Shown here: positions 1 through 6,075 of the stretch, piece by piece | Layout: each line of letters opens with the position of its first letter | How positions within the stretch are numbered: the first letter of the stretch is position 1 | Assembly: GCA_015655365.1 (NCBI GenBank) | Contig: JAATFE010000206.1 | Location: 1-6,075, forward strand | Direction of reading: 5' to 3' | DNA: 6,075 bases | From: Terriglobales bacterium | GTDB lineage: Bacteria; Acidobacteriota; Terriglobia; Terriglobales; Acidobacteriaceae | The notes under the pieces: generated by a model | Database searches by the model: none | Seen by the model: only the letters and a program-made list of their open reading frames with translations | Told to the model about the DNA's origin: nothing | Made by a program: the position numbers and the translations under genes

Positions 1-293
1 ACCTGGGCGGAGAACCAGGAGAGGGCGGCGGTCATGACCTCGGGGTCGAACTGCTCGCGATAGCGCGCCATCAAGACGTGGCTGGCCTCGTCGATGAGGC
101 CCATGGCGTAAAGCTGCCCGGCATGAACCGCCCGCTCGGGGAACTTCTGCACGTCGCGCACAAGGTTCATCCGGTGGGCAAACTCGCGGCAGGCGGCCAG
201 ATTGGCAAAAACCACGTTCCCCGTATAGGAAAAAAGAGACTCCGCGAACTGGTAGCGTTCACGCGCACTTCGCGCAATGTGAAATTCCATCAT
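1..293 (-). CDS. N-terminal part of a conserved protein, possibly an alpha-amylase-family (GH13-type) enzyme; runs off the left edge
   Basis: An open frame of 97 codons runs from ATG at 293 (a second ATG follows at 290) to the left edge without a stop. It begins MMEFHIARSARERYQF and continues through SLFSYTGNVVFANL, a KFPERAVHAGQ stretch and AMGLIDEASHVLMARYREQF. There is no signal peptide or membrane segment in this part. AGGGAG at 305-310 lies 11 bases before the first ATG and 14 before the second, so the ATG at 293 is slightly preferred. From memory, this start (MEFH..R.AR..YQFD.SLFS..GNV.FAN, then FPE.AV.AGQ..A.GLIDE) resembles the extra N-terminal region of large alpha-amylase-family proteins in Acidobacteriota and Chloroflexota. 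The catalytic part is outside the window, so the function is tentative. It shares a strand with the exporter but sits 222 bases beyond it with a large hairpin between, so co-transcription is uncertain. Confidence 0.72.
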   Translation of the reverse strand, partial: MMEFHIARSARERYQFAESLFSYTGNVVFANLAACREFAHRMNLVRDVQKFPERAVHAGQLYAMGLIDEASHVLMARYREQFDPEVMTAALSWFSAQ

Positions 294-343
294 AAAAACC
301 CGAGCTCCCTGACTCTCTTGGCCAGCTCCGCAACCTTCCCCGC

Positions 344-397
344 TCTCGCCGGGCGGATGAGCTCTGCCCTGCGGCAAAGCTCATCCGCCCGGCAAGA
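344..397. repeat. Long near-perfect inverted repeat (hairpin) between the exporter operon and the next gene
   Basis: The arms at 348-363 (GCCGGGCGGATGAGCT) and 378-393 are perfect 16-base reverse complements. Beyond one mismatch on the outside (347/394), bases 344-346 pair with 395-397. Beyond one mismatch on the inside (364/377), bases 365-368 pair with 373-376, leaving the four-base loop CTGC at 369-372. The total is 23 pairs with two mismatches, very GC-rich. No run of T follows on either strand, so it is not a standard intrinsic terminator. It lies 119 bases past the last permease stop and 51 bases before the left-edge ATG. Candidate roles are a REP-like interspersed repeat, a 3' end stabiliser of the exporter message, or a leader structure for the next gene. 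The structure is directly visible; the role is inference. Confidence 0.85.
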
Positions 398-515
398 ACG
401 CAACCAAAGGGTAAAGTAACATCAAAGGCGGCGAGGCTGCTTGAAGGTGTGATTTTACCGTCTTTTTGGGCGGATTTCTGCGCTTGCGCGGGCCGGGGAG
501 CGCGGACCCGGAGTC

Positions 516-1661
516 TCAGTCCAGCGCCTTGTGGAAGCGGAGAATCGAGACGGTGAGCAAGCCGAACGCCATGGCAGCCATGGCGGCCATCTGCGGCCAC
601 AGGATGTCCATCCCTACGCCCTTCAGGTAGGTGCCGCGCAGCACAATCAGGAAATAGCGCAGTGGGATGCAATAGCTGAAGTCCTGCATCCACTGCGGCA
701 TGGTGCTGATGGGGAATCCGAAGCCCGAGAAAGTGATGGCCGGCATGATGAAGAAGAAAGCGGTCACCATGGCCTGCTGCTGGGTGGAGGAGACGGTCGA
801 TATCAGCAACCCCACGCCCAACATGCAGAGGATGAAGAGGATCGACCCGAGCGCCAGCACGCCGATCGATCCGCGGAAAGGCACCTGGAACCAGAGCGAG
901 CCGACCAACGCAATCAGGGAGACATCGGCCACGCCGATCAAAAAGAACGGCAGCGTTTTGCCGAGGATGAACTCGGCCGGGCGGATGGGCGTGACCATGA
1001 TTTGCTCGAGGGTGCCGATTTCGCGCTCGCGGACCACGGCAAAGGCCGTCAGCGTGATCACCAGGACGAGCGTCAGGCTGCCGATCACTCCGGGAACGAA
1101 GAACCATCGACTGCTCAATGCGGCGTTGTACCAGGGGCGCGGCTCCAGCCCCACCGAGGGGATAGCGGAGACAAATTGCGGCGCGATGCGGTAGATGCGG
1201 TCCTGCTGGTAATCTTCGGCAAAGCCGAGAGCAATCTGCGCCACGTAGTTGGATGAGATCAGGGCCGTGTTGGAGTTGGTGGCGTCCACAATCACTTGCA
1301 ATGGCGCGGTCTCTCCCTTGCGCAGTTTCTGGGCAAAGCCGGCATCGATCTCAAGCCCAACGGTGGCCCTGCCCTGATCGATGAGGTCGCGAACCTGACG
1401 CGAGTCGGTCAGTTGACGCTGCACGTCGAAATAGGGACTCGAGGTAAAGCGCGAAACCAGCTCACGGCTCTCCTGACTGTGGTCCAGATCGAGCACGACG
1501 GTGGACACGTGATGAATTTCGTAGGTGGCCGCGTAGCCGAAGACGAGCATCTGGATGATCGGCGGGACAAACAGAATGACGCGCGTCCGCTTGTCGCGAA
1601 AGACCTGGATGAACTCCTTGATCAACATCTGCTTGAGGCGCCCCAGCATACGCATCTCCAT
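516..1661 (-). CDS. ybhR: ABC-2 type transporter permease, YbhR-like
   Basis: A 381-residue inner membrane subunit, inferred to form the export channel with the permease encoded just upstream. It shows the ABC-2 layout: a short cytoplasmic start with KEFIQVFRDKRTR (15-27), a first membrane helix at about 27-44, a large extracytoplasmic domain at about 45-180 containing PWYNAALSS, then five helices at roughly 187-208, 238-257, 267-289, 299-318 and 354-375. The cytoplasmic loop after helix 2 carries REREIGTLEQIMVTP (211-225), the conserved segment expected to contact the ATPases. The start VILFVPPIIQMLVFGYAAT resembles E. coli YbhR. The ATG at 1661 shares one base with the preceding stop (TAATG) and has AGAGG at 1670-1674, eight bases upstream. 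In-frame ATGs at 1655 and 1649 are possible alternatives. It is the last gene of the operon. The symbol is given by family resemblance; the substrate is unknown. Confidence 0.95.
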   Translation of the reverse strand: MEMRMLGRLKQMLIKEFIQVFRDKRTRVILFVPPIIQMLVFGYAATYEIHHVSTVVLDLDHSQESRELVSRFTSSPYFDVQRQLTDSRQVRDLIDQGRATVGLEIDAGFAQKLRKGETAPLQVIVDATNSNTALISSNYVAQIALGFAEDYQQDRIYRIAPQFVSAIPSVGLEPRPWYNAALSSRWFFVPGVIGSLTLVLVITLTAFAVVREREIGTLEQIMVTPIRPAEFILGKTLPFFLIGVADVSLIALVGSLWFQVPFRGSIGVLALGSILFILCMLGVGLLISTVSSTQQQAMVTAFFFIMPAITFSGFGFPISTMPQWMQDFSYCIPLRYFLIVLRGTYLKGVGMDILWPQMAAMAAMAFGLLTVSILRFHKALD

Positions 1662-2794
1662 TACTCAAGCCTCTTGTGGAACGTGCGCGTAGCCAGCAGC
1701 GCCAGCACGAAGGCAAACACAGCCAAGGGGACCAACTCCGCGGAGAGCATGGCCATGGGCGTCCCTTTGAGGAAAATCTTCTTCAAAGCCGAGACATAGT
1801 AGCGCGCGGGAATGATGCGCGTGACGAGTTGCAGAAACGGCGGCATCTGGTCGACGGAAAACAGGAATCCCGACAGCAGGAAGGCAGGAAGGAAGGTGGC
1901 CAGCAGCGCGATTTGGCACGCGGCGAACTGCGTTTTGGCGACAACGGAGATGAAGAACCCGAGCGAGAGCACGACCACCAAAAACAGCGCGGAGCTAATC
2001 AGCAACGTGACAAAAGAGCCGCGGAAGGGCACGTGAAACCAGTAGATTGCGAGGAGAACACAAACCAATACATCGAACATGCCGAGGACAAAGTAGGGCG
2101 TAAGTTTGCCCAGCATGATCTCCATGGCGCTGACGGGCGTCGAGATCAACTGCTCCATGGAGCCGCGCTCCCACTCGCGCGCGATGGTCAGCGAGGTGAG
2201 GAACGCGCCGATCACCGACATGACCAAAGCGAGCACGCCGGGAATGATGAAAGCGCTGCTTTCCAGGTCCTCGTTGTACCATGTGCGCGTCTGCATGCTC
2301 ACCGGAGTGGGCTGGATGGCCTGACCGCGCTGCTGAAGCCAGTTGAGTTGAATGTCGGACGAGTAGCCCTGCACCACGGCTTGCGCATAGCCAATGAGCA
2401 CATTGGCCGTGTTGTCGTCGGTGGCGTCAACGAGCGCCTGCACCGGCACCGAACCGCCAGCCTGCAAGCGCAGCGAGAAATCCCACGGAATCACGATACC
2501 CATTTTGGCGTGGCCGTCGTCGAGCGCGCGGGTGATGGCCGGGTAGCCGTCGACCACCTTGACCACTTTGAAATACTCGCTCGCTTGGAAGCGCTTCAGC
2601 AGGTCCTGGCTTTGCTGGCTGCCGCTCTGGTCGTACACAAAAACGGGCAGGCCCTTCAGATCGAGATTGACGCCGTAACCGAACAGCAGCATCAGGGTCA
2701 CTGGCATGATGACCACAATGATCAGGCTGCGCGAGTCGCGGAGAATCTGAACGATCTCTTTTTTGGCCACGGCCAACAGGCGAGTGAAGCTCAT
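1661..2794 (-). CDS. ybhS: ABC-2 type transporter permease, YbhS-like
   Basis: A 377-residue inner membrane subunit, the probable partner of the YbhR-like permease downstream. KKEIVQILRDSRS (11-23) precedes helix 1 at about 22-42. A large extracytoplasmic domain follows at about 43-180, with DATDDNTANVLIGYAQ and RTWYNE (170-175). Five more helices lie at roughly 182-204, 231-251, 260-285, 291-313 and 350-368. Shared landmarks with E. coli YbhS are FGYGVNLD (38-45), AREWERGSMEQLISTP (205-220), VPFRGS (255-260), SGFLFSVDQMP (308-318) and IIPARYYVS (327-335). Length and layout are normal for the family (ABC2_membrane_3-type). The start at 2794 overlaps the stop of the preceding ATPase in an ATGA junction and is preceded by GGAGG at 2805-2809. 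The coupling points to a fixed stoichiometry with the ATPases. The symbol is by family resemblance. Confidence 0.95.
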   Translation of the reverse strand: MSFTRLLAVAKKEIVQILRDSRSLIIVVIMPVTLMLLFGYGVNLDLKGLPVFVYDQSGSQQSQDLLKRFQASEYFKVVKVVDGYPAITRALDDGHAKMGIVIPWDFSLRLQAGGSVPVQALVDATDDNTANVLIGYAQAVVQGYSSDIQLNWLQQRGQAIQPTPVSMQTRTWYNEDLESSAFIIPGVLALVMSVIGAFLTSLTIAREWERGSMEQLISTPVSAMEIMLGKLTPYFVLGMFDVLVCVLLAIYWFHVPFRGSFVTLLISSALFLVVVLSLGFFISVVAKTQFAACQIALLATFLPAFLLSGFLFSVDQMPPFLQLVTRIIPARYYVSALKKIFLKGTPMAMLSAELVPLAVFAFVLALLATRTFHKRLE

Positions 2795-3747
2795 GCTTTC
2801 TGCTCCTCCCGCACTTCGCGCGACGTGGTGAGTGAGACGAAAACATCTTCCAGGCTGGGGCGAATCTTTTCGACACGCGTAACCGCGAGGCCTCGATCGG
2901 CCAGGAATTGCTTGATCTGCGGAATGGCCGCGGTGGCATCCGGAACCACCAGATGCAGCGCGTTTCCGAAGACCGCGGCGTCACTTACGCCGGGAGCGGA
3001 TTGCAATGCCTCCAACGCTTTGCTGAGCGGCTCACACTCAATGAGCAACAGTTCGCCTTGCATCGAGTCGCGCTTCAATTCCGAAGGCGTGCCCAGAGCC
3101 ACCATCTTGCCGCGAAAGATGAGCGCAAGGCGGTTGCAATACTCCGCCTCTTCCATGTAGTGCGTGGTGACAAAAACCGTTACGCCCTGCTCGGCCATCT
3201 GGTGAATCAGGTCCCAGAACTGGCGGCGCGAGATGGGGTCGACGCCGGAGGTGGGCTCGTCGAGAAAGATGATGGGCGGCCTGTGCAGGACGGCGCAACC
3301 CAGCGCCAATCGCTGCTTCCAGCCGCCGGGCAGCGTGCCGGTGATGAGATTCTCCTGCCCTTTAAGGTTGGCCATCTCCAACGCCCATTCGATGCGCGAT
3401 TGCAGGTCTTTCGATGGCACACTATAGAGCCCCGCGAAGAGTCGCAGGTTTTCGATCACCTTGAGGTCGTTGTAGAGCGAGAATTTCTGCGACATGTAGC
3501 CGATATTTTGGCGCACAGCTTCAGGATTGCGGGCCACATCGAAGCCCGCGACTTGCGCGCGGCCCGAAGTGGGCTTGAGCAGGCCGCACAACATGCGAAT
3601 GGTGGTGGACTTCCCTGCTCCGTTGGGCCCGAGAAAACCGAAGACCTCGCCTTTACGCACATCGAGGCAGAGGCGATCGACAGCCACAAAATCGCCGAAG
3701 CGCTTCACCAGGTTCTCCACCGCGACCGAGTATTCAGCTTCAGGCAT
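2791..3747 (-). CDS. ABC transporter ATP-binding protein (equivalent to the second half of YbhF)
   Basis: A 318-residue cytoplasmic ATPase expected to power the two permeases. Visible motifs are Walker A GPNGAGKST (40-48), Q-loop Q87 in YMSQKFSLY, signature LPGGWKQRL (139-147), Walker B IIFLDEP (159-165) with catalytic Glu164, D-loop SGVDP (167-171) and switch His196 in VTTHYMEEAE. The signature has Pro in place of the usual Ser of LSGGQ; from memory, the C-terminal half of E. coli YbhF also has LP followed by a W at this site. About 100 residues follow the core and end in the family motif RPSLEDVFVSL. The ATG at 3747 is chosen because GGAGG lies eight bases upstream; an in-frame ATG at 3780 would add 11 residues. 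It overlaps the preceding ATPase gene by eight bases and the next permease by four. All catalytic residues are present. Confidence 0.95.
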   Translation of the reverse strand: MPEAEYSVAVENLVKRFGDFVAVDRLCLDVRKGEVFGFLGPNGAGKSTTIRMLCGLLKPTSGRAQVAGFDVARNPEAVRQNIGYMSQKFSLYNDLKVIENLRLFAGLYSVPSKDLQSRIEWALEMANLKGQENLITGTLPGGWKQRLALGCAVLHRPPIIFLDEPTSGVDPISRRQFWDLIHQMAEQGVTVFVTTHYMEEAEYCNRLALIFRGKMVALGTPSELKRDSMQGELLLIECEPLSKALEALQSAPGVSDAAVFGNALHLVVPDATAAIPQIKQFLADRGLAVTRVEKIRPSLEDVFVSLTTSREVREEQKA

Positions 3748-4687
3748 GGGCTGAGCCTCCGCCGCCGACCGCGTCCACAAAAAGGTCTTCGATGGTGGGG
3801 GCGACCTGTTGAATAGCGTCGAAGGGGACGTCGGCGCGTTTCAAGAGCGCTTCGAATTCGGGAATGCGCCGGGCTGCATCGTCCACCACAACATGCAGGC
3901 CATCGCCGGTCAACACAAGGCTGGAAAGCCCGTCAGCGCGCTCCAGTTGGCTGCGCAATTGGCGCGGCTCCGGCGAGGTGACAGACAAAACACCTTTGCC
4001 GAAGCCGGCCTTGAGATTGGCCGGCGTATCGCAGAAGAGCAGTTTGCCCTGATGCAGCAAGGCGACGCGATGGCAGCGCTCGGCTTCGTCGAGATAAGCG
4101 GTGGAAGTGAGAATCGCGACGCCTTCCGCGATCAGCTCATACAGAATGCGCCAGAAGTCGCGGCGCGAGACGGGATCGACGCCGGTGGTGGGCTCGTCCA
4201 GCAAGATGACTTTGGGCCGATGAATCAGAGCACAGACGAGGCCGAGCTTCTGCTTCATGCCGCCCGATAGCTTGCCTGCCAGGCGCTTGCGAAATTCGCT
4301 CATGTCCGCCGCTTCCAACAACTGCGTAGAGCGGGCGTTGCGCTCGGCTCTCTTCACTCCGAAAAGGTCCGCATAGAAGCCGATATTCTCATCGACGGTC
4401 AGGTCTTCGTAGAGTCCGAAGCGCTGCGGCATATAGCTGAGCGCGTGCTTGGCGCCCTCGGGATCGCGCACCACGTTGAAGCCGGCAACGGTGGCCTTGC
4501 CCGCATCGGGGGCCATGATGCCCGCCAATATGCGCAAGGTCGTCGTCTTCCCCGCCCCGTCGGGACCGACGAGGCCGAAGATCTCTCCGGCGCGCACGTC
4601 GAAGCTCAACGCGTCCACGGCGCAAACACCGGGAAAGCTCTTGGTGAGCCCTTCGGCCACAATCGCGGATTGGATCTCCTCCGCCAT
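3740..4687 (-). CDS. ABC transporter ATP-binding protein with a degenerate switch-histidine site (equivalent to the first half of YbhF)
   Basis: A 315-residue cytoplasmic ATPase, inferred to pair with the ATPase encoded just downstream. Motifs are Walker A GPDGAGKTT (41-49), Q-loop Q88 in YMPQRFGLY, canonical signature LSGGMKQKL (140-148), Walker B VILLDEP (160-166) with Glu165, and D-loop TGVDP (168-172). At the H-loop, where most ABC ATPases have His after TT or ST, it reads LTSTAYLDEAE, with Ala197. The remaining C-terminal part ends with the motif APTIEDLFVDAV. The ATG at 4687 shares one base with the adaptor stop (TAATG). The frame extends upstream to 4915, but that part lies within the adaptor gene and the ABC homology begins at MAEEIQ, so the short start is chosen. 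No strong Shine-Dalgarno site is visible, so translation probably depends on coupling to the adaptor. In E. coli these two halves are one YbhF protein. Confidence 0.95.
   Translation of the reverse strand: MAEEIQSAIVAEGLTKSFPGVCAVDALSFDVRAGEIFGLVGPDGAGKTTTLRILAGIMAPDAGKATVAGFNVVRDPEGAKHALSYMPQRFGLYEDLTVDENIGFYADLFGVKRAERNARSTQLLEAADMSEFRKRLAGKLSGGMKQKLGLVCALIHRPKVILLDEPTTGVDPVSRRDFWRILYELIAEGVAILTSTAYLDEAERCHRVALLHQGKLLFCDTPANLKAGFGKGVLSVTSPEPRQLRSQLERADGLSSLVLTGDGLHVVVDDAARRIPEFEALLKRADVPFDAIQQVAPTIEDLFVDAVGGGGSAHA
3756..3760 (-). promoter_or_regulatory. Shine-Dalgarno site of the second ATPase gene
   Basis: On the minus strand GGAGG is followed by eight bases and then the ATG at 3747. It lies inside the end of the upstream ATPase gene. 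It decides the start in favour of 3747 (MPEAEYS) over the ATG at 3780 (MWTRSAAE), and shows that the two ATPase domains are initiated separately and not made as one fused YbhF chain. Confidence 0.75.
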
Positions 4688-5685
4688 TACTTGGCAACCG
4701 CCAGAACGATGTGCGCGTCGGCCGGCATGCCGGGTTTTAACTCGTGATTGGGATTGTCGATGTCGATCTTGATGCGGTAGACGAGGGTGACGCGCTCCTT
4801 GAAGGTTTGCACGCTCTTGGGCGTGAACTCCGCGGTCGAAGAGATGAACGAGATGCGTCCGTGATACTGCTTGCCGGGATAGGTATCGGTGGTGACGGTC
4901 GCATCCTGGCCCCAATGGATGCTGCCCAGATCGGTCTCCGCGATGTAGGCGCGCAGCCAGATGTGATCGAGGTCGGCAAGTGTAACCACCGGGCCGCCGG
5001 GGCTGACCACCTCGCCCAATTCCGCCTGACGCACGGTGATGACGCCCGCAGAAGGAGCGCGCAGAACGGTGTAGTCGATGTTGACGCGAGAGAGGCCCAG
5101 CGTGGCATTGGCCTGGTTGAGATTGGCGCGCGCAATGGCGATGTCTTCCTTGCGGCTGCCTTCGACGGCCTCGTTATAGCGCTGCTGCGCGGCCTTGAAA
5201 GTCGCTTCGGCCCGCTTGAGCGCGGTGGCGGCCAGATCGCGATCCTGCGCCGAAACTTCGTCCTTGGTGAAAAGGCCTTGAGCGCGCTCATTGTCGAGCT
5301 TCTTCTGCTCCAGGTCGGCCTGCGCATCGAGCAGGTTCTGCTGCAATGCCTTCACTTCCTGCTCGCGAGTCCCGGCCAGGGTGAGCGCAAGGTTCGATTC
5401 GCGCACGCGGACGCCGGCCTCGTCGACCCTGATCTTTTGCTTGTAGTCGGCGTCTTCCAACTGCGCCAACAGAGCGCCCTGCGCCACCTGTTGGCCTTCC
5501 TCAATGGGCAAAGCGACGATGCGGCCCTGCACCTTGAAGCTCACCAAACTCTCGTGAGCCTCGATGTTGCCCGACAGCGTGAGTTGATTGGCGGGCGCGG
5601 GCTTCTTCGTCAGGCGCGGGTAAAAGTACGCGCCGGCGGCAACCGCAGCGGCCAGCAAAATCAAAACAGGAATCACTCGCTTCAT
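4687..5685 (-). CDS. ybhG: HlyD-family periplasmic adaptor (membrane fusion protein), YbhG-like
   Basis: A 332-residue adaptor expected to link the inner membrane ABC complex to the outer membrane factor. One N-terminal membrane segment (about 4-22) has no lipobox Cys, so it is anchored by the helix and not by lipid. The first half of the biotinyl-lipoyl domain follows (about 46-78, VSFKVQGRIVALPIEEGQQV), then a long heptad-rich helical hairpin (about 83-200), then the second lipoyl half (205-240, YTVLRAPSAGVITVRQAELG). A beta-barrel region runs from about 241, with IWLRAYIAETDLG and the stretch TAEFTPKSVQTFKERVTLVYR (284-304) that is typical of YbhG and YhiI relatives. LKPGMPADAHI closes the protein. 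The ATG at 5685 has GAGG at 5695-5698, nine bases upstream. It is the first of the tightly overlapped genes. The symbol is by resemblance to E. coli YbhG. Confidence 0.95.
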   Translation of the reverse strand: MKRVIPVLILLAAAVAAGAYFYPRLTKKPAPANQLTLSGNIEAHESLVSFKVQGRIVALPIEEGQQVAQGALLAQLEDADYKQKIRVDEAGVRVRESNLALTLAGTREQEVKALQQNLLDAQADLEQKKLDNERAQGLFTKDEVSAQDRDLAATALKRAEATFKAAQQRYNEAVEGSRKEDIAIARANLNQANATLGLSRVNIDYTVLRAPSAGVITVRQAELGEVVSPGGPVVTLADLDHIWLRAYIAETDLGSIHWGQDATVTTDTYPGKQYHGRISFISSTAEFTPKSVQTFKERVTLVYRIKIDIDNPNHELKPGMPADAHIVLAVAK

Positions 5686-5736
5686 CGCTTCAAACCTCGC
5701 TTGCGGGTTTTGGGTTGTTCGTCTCCGTTTTCCCGC

Positions 5737-5791
5737 AGGGGCTAAAGCCCCTTGTTTTACGCGTATCTTTCGGCACGACTAAAGTCGCGCC
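5737..5791. repeat. Pair of short hairpins sharing a CTAAAG core, acidobacterial-type intergenic repeat
   Basis: The first hairpin is AGGGGCT (5737-5743), loop AA, AGCCCCT (5746-5752). The second is GGCACGACT (5772-5780), loop AA, AGTCGCGCC (5783-5791), nine positions with one mismatch (5775/5788). Both centre on CTAAAG and are 19 bases apart. The unit lies between the outer membrane factor stop and the adaptor start. On the plus strand the first hairpin is followed by TTGTTTT, but transcription here is from the minus strand, where no T run follows, so it is not an obvious terminator for this operon. From memory, paired GGGGCTAAAGCCCC and GGCACGACTAAAGTCGTGCC units recur between genes in Koribacter-like genomes. 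The structure is seen directly; the repeat family is recalled and not searched. Confidence 0.75.
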
Positions 5792-5871
5792 CTGACACAA
5801 AGCAACTCCGAATTAGCCCGGTGTTACTGGAACCGGTGCAGATCGGTAAAGGCAGCACTTTGAAACACCCT

Positions 5872-6075
5872 CTAGGGTTTGCACATGAATTGCACGACAT
5901 TCTTTTCCGTATCGCCCATGGCGCGCGCCAGGGCAACTTTCGCATCCACGTGACTGGAGACGGCAAGAATGGAATTCTCCTCGGCGCGGGCCAGTTCGTC
6001 CTGGGCCGTGACCACCTCGACATTGTTGGCCGTGCCCTGCTGAAAGCGGTCCTGCGCCATTTCGAGTTCGCGCCG
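5872..6075 (-). CDS. C-terminal end of a TolC-type outer membrane efflux protein (partial)
   Basis: An open frame enters from the right edge and ends at TAG 5872-5874, giving 67 residues: RRELEMAQDRFQQGTANNVEV, then VTAQDELARAEENSILAVSSH and VDAKVALARAMGDTEKNVVQFMCKP. The pattern (EMAQDRFQQGTANNVEVVTAQDEL, then helix, then AKVALARAMGD) matches the last repeat of outer membrane efflux proteins (OEP family), where helices of the periplasmic tunnel lead back to the C-terminus. The MAQDRF Met at 6060 is internal; the true start is upstream of the window. It lies 186 bases before the adaptor on the same strand. The inferred role is the outer membrane channel of this exporter. Most of the protein is not visible, so completeness cannot be judged. 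Confidence 0.88.
   Translation of the reverse strand, partial: RRELEMAQDRFQQGTANNVEVVTAQDELARAEENSILAVSSHVDAKVALARAMGDTEKNVVQFMCKP

Noticed and set aside
452..457. TAAAAT on the minus strand as a -10 box for the left-edge gene
   Set aside because: No acceptable -35 hexamer lies 16-18 bases upstream, and the site is more than 150 bases from the start codon, beyond the large hairpin.
480..490. A small palindrome in GC-rich sequence after the last permease as a terminator
   Set aside because: The stem is about four pairs and no T tract follows on the minus strand; such matches are common by chance in GC-rich DNA.
259..1107. An 849-base minus-strand frame crossing the end of the YbhR-like permease, the intergenic hairpin and the start of the left-edge gene
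   Set aside because: It is a shifted frame of the permease with low-complexity Arg, His and Pro content, and it runs through a non-coding palindrome.
1676..3160. A 494-codon open frame on the plus strand, opposite the YbhS-like permease and the second ATPase
   Set aside because: Its product is rich in His, Arg, Gln and Glu with no recognisable domain, and it mirrors well-supported ABC transporter genes on the minus strand. It reflects the codon bias of GC-rich DNA.
3748..3780. An 11-residue N-terminal extension of the second ATPase from ATG 3780
   Set aside because: The ATG at 3747 has a strong GGAGG site at the right distance, and the extra residues (MWTRSAAEAQP) are not part of the ABC fold.
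2908..3816. A 302-codon plus-strand frame, and similar plus-strand frames at 531-1256, 3809-4270 and 4744-5745
   Set aside because: All lie entirely antisense to genes with complete family motifs, and none shows a convincing domain.
5863..5880. A weak inverted repeat around the outer membrane factor stop codon as a terminator
   Set aside because: The stem is only five pairs with a two-base loop, contains the stop codon itself and lacks a T run, and the downstream genes look functionally linked.

Overview
The window holds most of one export operon, all on the minus strand. Read in the direction of transcription (right to left) it contains the C-terminal end of a TolC-type outer membrane factor, a HlyD-type periplasmic adaptor, two ABC ATPases and two ABC-2 permeases. 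Below the operon, also on the minus strand, is the start of an unrelated gene that runs off the left edge. The gene set and order match the Escherichia coli ybhG-ybhF-ybhS-ybhR exporter. Two differences stand out: the double ATPase YbhF is present here as two separate overlapping genes, and an outer membrane factor gene is attached upstream.

Layout: 5872-6075 end of the outer membrane factor; 5686-5871 intergenic gap with two short hairpins sharing a CTAAAG core; 4687-5685 adaptor; 3740-4687 first ATPase; 2791-3747 second ATPase; 1661-2794 YbhS-like permease; 516-1661 YbhR-like permease; 294-515 gap dominated by a long near-perfect hairpin (344-397); 1-293 start of the left-edge gene. The five genes from the adaptor to the last permease are joined by overlaps of 1, 8, 4 and 1 bases, so they are almost certainly translated from one message.

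The inferred machine is a tripartite exporter of a Gram-negative cell. The two permeases form the inner membrane channel, the two ATPases dimerise beneath it, the adaptor bridges the periplasm, and the TolC-like protein opens the outer membrane. YbhFSR-type systems have been linked to export of drugs and cations, but nothing here identifies the substrate. No regulator lies inside the window; the operon promoter is probably beyond the right edge.

The DNA is GC-rich. The CTAAAG hairpin pair resembles short intergenic repeats that I associate with Acidobacteriota (Terriglobia, Koribacter-like), and the left-edge protein start resembles a family I recall from the same group. I therefore lean towards an acidobacterium, from memory and without a search. 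The operon is a recognisable, known type. The less explained items are the two hairpin elements, the left-edge gene and the asymmetric active-site residues of the ATPase pair.
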